Source of the DNA: Alkalimonas delamerensis
Lineage (GTDB): Bacteria; Pseudomonadota; Gammaproteobacteria; Enterobacterales; Alteromonadaceae
Length of the DNA stretch: 64,000 nucleotides
NCBI RefSeq assembly: GCF_030717955.1
Contig: NZ_JAUZVY010000001.1
Coordinates: 434,001-498,000, forward strand
Direction: 5' to 3'
Shown here: piece after piece, positions 58,852 through 64,000 of the stretch
Layout: every line of letters begins with the position of its first letter
How positions within the stretch are numbered: the stretch's first letter is position 1
Position numbers and translations under genes: made by a program
Notes under the pieces: model-generated
The model's input: only the letters and a program-made list of their open reading frames with translations
What the model was told of the DNA's origin: nothing
The model's database searches: none

Positions 58852-59403
58852 ATGGCTTGGTTAAAAACTTTGCCGGTGCCGTTACAAATTGTACTGATCG
58901 TTATTCTGCTTTATTTAACCTGGCACTTCAGGTACTACACCGATGGTGTCGATGAAGCTGAGCTGATAAAAGTTGAGGGGATACTTTATACCTTTGATTG
59001 TGTTCCAAGGCTAACAGGTCAAGATGATATTATTTTATATACCTCTTTAAGAGAAAGGGGAGTTTGGTTCGGTAGTTGGCAGAAATGCAACAACCTAGAT
59101 TCTATTATGCATCTAGCAAGAGATCCTCAACAAGCTGTATTTTATACTAAAACATATCAAGGGGTACTGAGTCGTGATGCCGAAGGGGCATTATGGATTT
59201 ATGCAGTAGATCTAGTAAGCCCCAATAAGCCCTTAATTTACCCAGCAAGAGGCTTAGGTGTTCACTACAACCCTAATCCTTGGTGTCTGGCTTTTTTCTT
59301 TATTGCACTGGCATTGATAGAGGCACTACGAGAGCGCTGGCTGGATTACAAAAACAAACAACATAAGCAAAAAGCGCGAGATAGACCCCGTACTGGAGAT
59401 TGA
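58852..59403 (+). CDS. Membrane protein, paralogue B of a duplicated pair
   Basis: A 183-residue protein (196 if the GTG at 58813 is used) related to the protein at 57051 along its length: TLPVPLQIVLIVILLYLTWH helix, WHFRYYTDGVDEAEL, FDCVPRL and WQKCNN cysteines, DDIILYTSLRE, LIYPARGLG, and a C-terminal helix. The C-terminus is basic. The GTG start would include IPTLPKQLKV, which also matches bases upstream of paralogue A, so that start is possible. The function is unknown; the two-cysteine ectodomain between two helices is the conserved unit. Confidence 0.65.
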   Translation: MAWLKTLPVPLQIVLIVILLYLTWHFRYYTDGVDEAELIKVEGILYTFDCVPRLTGQDDIILYTSLRERGVWFGSWQKCNNLDSIMHLARDPQQAVFYTKTYQGVLSRDAEGALWIYAVDLVSPNKPLIYPARGLGVHYNPNPWCLAFFFIALALIEALRERWLDYKNKQHKQKARDRPRTGD

Positions 59404-59431
59404 TAGATCAAAACCCCAGCGGGGCGAGTAG

Positions 59432-59527
59432 TGTATTCCGGCAGAAGTGATCAGTGTAAAACAGCTGGGCTGGCAATGCGGTACAGCGCCAGCAGAATGG
59501 GGTGCAGTGCAAGTTAAATCCAGCTAA
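59432..59527 (+). pseudogene. Fragment with the second CIPAEVISVKQ segment
   Basis: An open frame of 31 codons following TAG encodes CIPAEVISVKQLGWQCG and ends VQVKSS-stop. The first eleven residues equal those at 58221. There is no start codon in frame. It looks like the preserved end of a once longer gene. Confidence 0.4.
59438..59465 (+). repeat. 28-base direct repeat, copy 2
   Basis: Exact copy of 58227-58254. It keeps the same reading frame in both places. Confidence 0.9.
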
Positions 59528-59558
59528 AAAAACCGCAGCTCAGGGCTGCGGTTTTTTT
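59526..59558. terminator. Bidirectional terminator beside metJ
   Basis: A-run plus CCGCAGC stem, loop TCAGG, GCTGCGG plus T-run. It ends metJ and insulates the AT-rich island from the methionine genes. Confidence 0.93.
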
Positions 59559-59572
59559 AGCTGGGGCTCGGG

Positions 59573-59908
59573 TTAATCTTCAGCGTTTTCGGCTTCGATG
59601 ATTTCCGGGATGGGTTTGCCCATGCTGGTCAGGATATCGCGCACTTCTTGTGGGATCTGATGTGGGCTGTCTTTGCGTAAGTCCTCGTCGCTGGGCAAGG
59701 GCTGGCCGGTAAAGGCATGCAAAAACGCCTCGCACAGCAGTTCGCTGTTGGTGGCATGGCGCAGGTTGTTGACCTGACGGCGGGTGCGTTCATCGGTTAA
59801 AACTTTCAGCACATTCAGCGGAATGGACACCGTAATTTTTTTTACTTGTTCGGATTTTTTACCGTGCTCCGCATAGGGGTGGATGTATTCACCATTCCAT
59901 TTAGCCAT
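59573..59908 (-). CDS. metJ: Methionine repressor MetJ
   Basis: A 111-residue ribbon-helix-helix repressor that binds AGACGTCT-type met boxes with S-adenosylmethionine as corepressor. It is nearly identical to E. coli MetJ through YAEHGKKSEQVKKITVSIPL and RRQVNNLRHATNSELLCEAF, including the beta-strand that reads DNA. The last 20 residues differ. It is divergent from metB, with an operator in between, as in enterobacteria. Confidence 0.98.
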   Translation of the reverse strand: MAKWNGEYIHPYAEHGKKSEQVKKITVSIPLNVLKVLTDERTRRQVNNLRHATNSELLCEAFLHAFTGQPLPSDEDLRKDSPHQIPQEVRDILTSMGKPIPEIIEAENAED

Positions 59909-60062
59909 AACTTTACCTTGTAATTGTCATCATTAGGGGCTTAATTACCAGTCTTGCCTGTCCATTGGGTACTGGTATTAGCAAGTGCCGAAATTTTAAC
60001 TCTTTTACCGCTTCAGTCAAATAGCCATCCAGCAATATGCATTATCTTAGCAGAGAAAAGTT

Positions 60063-60090
60063 TTGACATCGCCATTTATCTGGTTATACT
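60063..60090 (+). promoter_or_regulatory. metB promoter
   Basis: Perfect TTGACA at 60063-60068, a 16-base spacer and TATACT at 60085-60090. Start of transcription is expected near 60097, inside the MetJ operator. Confidence 0.85.
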
Positions 60091-60093
60091 TTT

Positions 60094-60109
60094 AGACGTC
60101 TAAACATCT
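60094..60109 (+). promoter_or_regulatory. MetJ operator (two tandem met boxes)
   Basis: AGACGTCT, a perfect met box, is followed without a gap by AAACATCT (6 of 8). The pair covers the transcription start of metB, so a MetJ dimer pair would block initiation. It may also act on the divergent metJ promoter. Confidence 0.9.
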
Positions 60110-60128
60110 AAAACCATGTGGAGCTGAT

Positions 60129-61442
60129 ATGAGCCAACGTCACTTTGCCACCATCGCGGCCAGAGCGGGCATTGCCCAGGATCCTGCCCATGAGGCTGTG
60201 ACGCCGCCGATGTACCTGACGACAACCTACCGGTTGAAAGCTCTGGGGCAGGCCGGGGCTTATGATTACAGCCGCTCCAACAACCCAACCCGCGATCTGC
60301 TGGCCGAGGCGCTGGCGGAGCTGGAAGGCGGAGCCAAAGCCATCGTCACCAACACCGGCATGTCCGCCTGTGTGCTGGCGTTGCAACTGCTAACACCGGA
60401 AGACACCCTGGTGATCCCCCACGATTGCTATGGCGGCAGCTACCGGTTGTTTACCAATCTGGCCGAGCGCAAGCGCAGTTTTAAGCTGGAGATTGTAAAT
60501 TTCCAGCAAGCCGACTGGGCCGAGCGCATTCAGGCCGCCAAGCCTGCGATGATCTGGCTGGAAACACCCAGCAACCCCCTGTTGCAAATTACCGATATCC
60601 GGGCGGTGTGCCAGTTGGCCAAACAGCTCGGTTCCAAAGTTGTGGTGGACAACACCTTTCTGACACCGGTGCTGCAACAACCACTGGCTCTGGGAGCCGA
60701 TATTGTGGTGCACTCCACCACCAAGTACATCAATGGCCACAGCGATGTGGTGGCCGGTGCATTAATTTGCGCCGATCAGGCCATTGGCGAGGAACTCAAG
60801 TGGTGGGCCAATTGTCTGGGCATTACCGGGGCGGCTTTTGATGCTTACCTGACGCTACGTGGTTTGCGCACTTTATTGCCCCGGATGCAGCAGCACCAGG
60901 CCAACACCGCACGCATAGCCGAATTTTTGCAGCAACAGCCGCTGGTCAGTCAGGTGTATTACCCTGGGCTTGCGCAGCATCCGGGGCATGCTATTGCCAA
61001 GGCTCAGCAGCAAGGCTTTGGGGCCATGCTCAGCTTTGACCTGGCGGTGCAGCCGGCGCTGTTGCAGGTGTTTCTGGATGCTTTGCACTGTTTCACACTG
61101 GCGCAATCCCTGGGGGGCATTGAAAGCCTGATTTGCCACCCCGGCAGTATGACGCATGCCTCGATGAGCCCGGAAGCACAGAAAACTGCTGGCATAGGGC
61201 CAACCTTACTGCGGTTATCGGTCGGGATTGAAGGCATTGAGGATCTGTTGGCCGATCTGGCCCAAGGCTTTGCGGCGCTGGATGCGGCCATCCAGGCAGC
61301 CTCGACGCCAACTGGCGGGGCGGGCTCAGCCAAGAATCAGGTCTCGGCCAAGAATAGCAACGCGGAGGCGACCGAAGTGCCGCCGCAGCAAGAATCTTCA
61401 CAGTCGTTCCGGTTGAATCCGGCTCTGACTGCTTTATGGTGA
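60129..61442 (+). CDS. metB: Cystathionine gamma-synthase with C-terminal extension
   Basis: A 437-residue PLP enzyme joining an activated homoserine ester and cysteine to cystathionine. PLP lysine is K199 in HSTTKYINGHSDVVAG; YDYSRSNNPTRDLLAEAL and ESLICHPGSMTHASM are also present. E. coli MetB has 386 residues; this protein has about 50 more at the C-terminus, low in complexity (A, S, Q, E, P) and without a known domain. It leads a metB-metL-metF unit with 4- and 0-base gaps. MetB activity rather than MetC or MetY is supported by operon context. Confidence 0.93.
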   Translation: MSQRHFATIAARAGIAQDPAHEAVTPPMYLTTTYRLKALGQAGAYDYSRSNNPTRDLLAEALAELEGGAKAIVTNTGMSACVLALQLLTPEDTLVIPHDCYGGSYRLFTNLAERKRSFKLEIVNFQQADWAERIQAAKPAMIWLETPSNPLLQITDIRAVCQLAKQLGSKVVVDNTFLTPVLQQPLALGADIVVHSTTKYINGHSDVVAGALICADQAIGEELKWWANCLGITGAAFDAYLTLRGLRTLLPRMQQHQANTARIAEFLQQQPLVSQVYYPGLAQHPGHAIAKAQQQGFGAMLSFDLAVQPALLQVFLDALHCFTLAQSLGGIESLICHPGSMTHASMSPEAQKTAGIGPTLLRLSVGIEGIEDLLADLAQGFAALDAAIQAASTPTGGAGSAKNQVSAKNSNAEATEVPPQQESSQSFRLNPALTALW

Positions 61443-61446
61443 CAGC

Positions 61447-63837
61447 ATGACAACACAAGCTTTAACGACAGCACACTGGGCGGGTTTGGCTCAGGTGCAT
61501 AAATTTGGTGGAACCAGTCTGGCCGATGCCGGACGTTTTCGTGCTGTGGCGGCCATAGTGCAGCAGCACTGTGCGACGCCAGAGCAGTGCTGGCTGGTGG
61601 TTTCTGCCCCCGGCAAAACCACGGACCAGCTGTGCCAGTTGCTGGATATGGCGGCCCGTGGCGAAGCGCTGGAGCCGGTGCTTGCCGAGGTGCAGCACAG
61701 TCTGACCACGCTAGTGCAGCAAAGCCTGACCGAGCCTGAGCAAAGCGACGTATTGGCTCAGCTGCAACAATGGTTGGCGCTGTTGCCAGAGCTGGCGCAG
61801 GCTGGCCGTGCTGCCGATGTGCTGGCGTTGGGGGAATCGGTATCGGCCTTGTTGCTGAGCCGTTTACTGCGGCAGCTGGGGCTGGCGGCCGATTGGCTCG
61901 ACAGCCGGCAGTTTTTGACGGTGGATGGTCAGCAAGTCCGCTGGGATCAATCCGAGCAGGACTTACAAGCGCTTTGCCAGCCCGGTATCCGGGTGGTCAC
62001 TGGCTTCATTGGTCGGGACCTGGCGGGCAACAGTCTGACGCTGGGGCGCAATGGCAGCGATTACTCCGCCACCATTCTTGGCCGACTGGTGCAGGCAGAG
62101 CAAGTGACCATCTGGACCGACGTCGATGCCATCTACAGTGGCGATCCTCGTCGTCTGCCGGCTGCAGTGCCGTATCAGCAGGTCAGTTGGCGTCAGGCCT
62201 GTTTGCTGGCCGAGCTTGGCAACCCGGTGCTGCATGCCCGAACCTTATCGCCACTGCACAACAGCCAGACCAAATTGCTGGTGCGTTCCAGCTTTGAGCC
62301 CGAGCGAAGCGGCTGCCATATCCTGCCGGATGCCGATTGTTTGGCCAGCTTTGTCACCGATTTGCACGACATGGTGCTGCTAAGCATGCATCAATTGCAT
62401 GGCTTGAATGCCAGCTGGTTGGCCAATGCCTTGCATCAGCCAGTGATTGCGCTGCCACAAAGCTGCGATGCTCATGTTTGGTTGTTACCGGCCAGGGTCG
62501 CCGACGAGGCGGTGCAATTGCTGGCCAGGCATCAGGTGCACGCCGTGCATGACACCAGTCGCTATTACGCTGTCGCCTGGTTAAAACCCGCTCAGGTCCA
62601 GCAAGCAGACTTGCCAGCCGATGTAGCGGCTTGTGTGAAGCGGCTGGCCCCGGCGCATCGTTATCAAAACCATGAACTGGCCATCTGGCTGTTCGACCAG
62701 GAGTTATCTGCGGTGAATCTTGCCCAGCTGCATCAATGCTGTACTCAGCCCCGACCGGAAATTCAATTGATCGTCGCCGGCACCGGCAATGTTGGCGCGG
62801 AGTTTTTGCGCTTACTGCCGGGGCATCAGCAGCGTTGTCACAGCCATGCACTGCGCTTGGCTGTGTTGTTTAATTCGCGCCAGATGGTGTTTGAACCAGA
62901 CAACGGTCTAGAGCTGGCGCAGCAAATGCAGCAGGGCAGGCCATTGGATCAGAAGGCCTTGCTGGCCGAAATCGCTCAGCTGAAGGGGCCAAAGGTTCTG
63001 ATCGACTTAACCCCAAGCCAACAACTGGCCGAGCAATACCCGGCTTTTATTGAGGCGGGTTGTCATCTCATCAGTGCCAACAAGCAAGGTGTTACCTTGC
63101 CAGAAGCCGAGTATCAGGCCATTCTGGACCGTTTGGACCAGCAGCAGCTGCATTGGTACAGCACTACCACGGCTGGCGCCGGTTTGCCGGTGCAACGTGC
63201 TTTGCAGGAGCTTCACAGCGCTGGCGATCAGGTACGCCGGATCAGTGGCATTTTTTCCGGCACCTTGTCCTGGTTGCTGTGTCAGTACGATGGCAGCAGT
63301 GCCTTTTCCGATCTGCTGCTGCAAGCCAGGGAGCTGGGGTACACCGAGCCGGATCCGCGCGAAGACTTATCTGGCCGTGATGTGCAGCGTAAGTTGCTGG
63401 TGCTGGCGCGTACCATGGGGTGCTCGTTGGAGCTGGATGACATTGCACTGGAACCTTTGCTGCCTGAATCACTGGCCGGTGACAGTTGGCAGGCGTTCTG
63501 GCAACAGCGCGCTGAATTCGATGCGCTGATGCAGGCCGCCTGGCAACAAGCGCAGCAACAAGGCTTGCAGCTACGCTATGTCGGTGAGCTGTCGCTAACC
63601 GAAGCCGGTGTCCAGGCCAGAGTTCGCTTGGTGCAGGTGCCGGCCAGTGATCCGCTGGCGGCCATTTTACCTTGTGACAATGTATTTGTGATTGAATCCG
63701 ACTGGTACCAGGAGTTGCCTTTGGTGATCAAAGGGCCCGGTGCCGGTCGTACCGTAACCGCTGGCGGCGTGCATGCCGATCTGGCACAGCTTTGTCAGCA
63801 GTTGCCCGCTGCTGCCTATTCATCGAGGTTGTCGTAA
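61447..63837 (+). CDS. metL: Aspartokinase II-homoserine dehydrogenase II
   Basis: A 796-residue bifunctional enzyme. The kinase domain has VHKFGGTSLADAGRFR and GRNGSDYSATILGRL; the dehydrogenase domain begins LIVAGTGNVGAEFLRLL and has EPDPREDLSGRDVQRKLL. The middle region that forms the ACT domains in ThrA is weak, which fits the MetL type, not inhibited by end products in E. coli. It starts 4 bases after metB and directly abuts metF; MetJ control from the metB promoter is expected. Confidence 0.95.
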   Translation: MTTQALTTAHWAGLAQVHKFGGTSLADAGRFRAVAAIVQQHCATPEQCWLVVSAPGKTTDQLCQLLDMAARGEALEPVLAEVQHSLTTLVQQSLTEPEQSDVLAQLQQWLALLPELAQAGRAADVLALGESVSALLLSRLLRQLGLAADWLDSRQFLTVDGQQVRWDQSEQDLQALCQPGIRVVTGFIGRDLAGNSLTLGRNGSDYSATILGRLVQAEQVTIWTDVDAIYSGDPRRLPAAVPYQQVSWRQACLLAELGNPVLHARTLSPLHNSQTKLLVRSSFEPERSGCHILPDADCLASFVTDLHDMVLLSMHQLHGLNASWLANALHQPVIALPQSCDAHVWLLPARVADEAVQLLARHQVHAVHDTSRYYAVAWLKPAQVQQADLPADVAACVKRLAPAHRYQNHELAIWLFDQELSAVNLAQLHQCCTQPRPEIQLIVAGTGNVGAEFLRLLPGHQQRCHSHALRLAVLFNSRQMVFEPDNGLELAQQMQQGRPLDQKALLAEIAQLKGPKVLIDLTPSQQLAEQYPAFIEAGCHLISANKQGVTLPEAEYQAILDRLDQQQLHWYSTTTAGAGLPVQRALQELHSAGDQVRRISGIFSGTLSWLLCQYDGSSAFSDLLLQARELGYTEPDPREDLSGRDVQRKLLVLARTMGCSLELDDIALEPLLPESLAGDSWQAFWQQRAEFDALMQAAWQQAQQQGLQLRYVGELSLTEAGVQARVRLVQVPASDPLAAILPCDNVFVIESDWYQELPLVIKGPGAGRTVTAGGVHADLAQLCQQLPAAAYSSRLS

Positions 63838-64000
63838 ATGTCCTTTGCCAATGCCCAGTTTTTAGATGCGATCAATCGCAACTTGCAGGATGTTCAAGGA
63901 AGAGCCAAAGTCAGCTTTGAGTTTTTCCCACCCAAAACCGAACAGATGGAGCAAACCCTCTGGCAATCGATAGAGCGGTTGGCGCCCTTGGCACCAAGCT
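63838..64000 (+). CDS. metF: Methylenetetrahydrofolate reductase, N-terminal part (cut by window edge)
   Basis: The first 54 codons of MetF, which makes 5-methyltetrahydrofolate for methionine synthesis. KVSFEFFPPKTEQMEQTLW, with the substrate/FAD-binding EFFPPK stretch, is diagnostic. ATG 63838 follows the metL stop directly, so translation is probably coupled. The rest lies beyond the window. Confidence 0.93.
   Translation, partial: MSFANAQFLDAINRNLQDVQGRAKVSFEFFPPKTEQMEQTLWQSIERLAPLAPS

Overview
The window reads as a stretch of chromosome from a Gram-negative gammaproteobacterium, most likely a marine or (halo)alkaliphilic relative of Rheinheimera, Alkalimonas or Shewanella. This rests on near-classical E. 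coli-type proteins (MetJ, ErpA, BolA, YajG, RlmG, RdgC, Gsk), a complete Na+-translocating NADH:quinone reductase operon (nqrABCDEF-apbE-nqrM), an E. coli-style thrL attenuator in front of thrABC, and a complex I/Mrp-like antiporter operon. The genus is an inference from gene content. I found no tRNA, rRNA, CRISPR array, transposase or phage gene.

Layout. 1-5700: the end of mrcB (PBP1b), then two membrane-anchored CadC/ToxR-like regulators with propeller-like C-terminal halves, separated by a gene for a tiny secreted peptide. 5700-8030: hemL and pyrB (minus). 8375-13409: four overlapping genes for a reduced Mrp/complex I-like proton/cation antiporter. 13433-15588: hemJ coupled to a CLC chloride protein (minus). 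15675-16264: erpA under a near-perfect IscR site, and a 57-residue membrane protein. 16564-22165: XRE regulator, then ampG, a hypothetical, ppiA, yajG and rlmG (minus), then alkB-like and bolA. 22322-30945: fabV and the nqr operon, ending in a strong terminator. 31071-41660: M17 aminopeptidase; tripartite hybrid kinase, HIT and HDOD genes; rdgC; and a divergent sensor kinase / response regulator / CheC-like / diguanylate cyclase cluster. 41664-47501: thr attenuator, thrABC, ung, and a DUF3545 gene. 47596-56344: pgi and talB (minus), a REC-TPR protein, yaaA, gsk, a SHOCT-like/DUF4870 protein, and a malic enzyme. 56411-59527: an AT-rich island of small membrane proteins with duplicated genes and repeated gene-tail fragments. 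59526-64000: metJ divergent from metB-metL-metF, with a MetJ operator on the metB promoter.

How it works together. Three themes stand out: sodium/proton energetics (Na+-NQR, the antiporter module, a CLC protein); the aspartate-family amino-acid pathway (thrABC and metBLF, two different aspartokinase-homoserine dehydrogenases under two different control systems); and signalling (two wHTH membrane regulators, a BarA-like phosphorelay, and a kinase/CheC/GGDEF cluster). The least explained parts are the antiporter module, the regulator-peptide-regulator locus and the AT-rich island.
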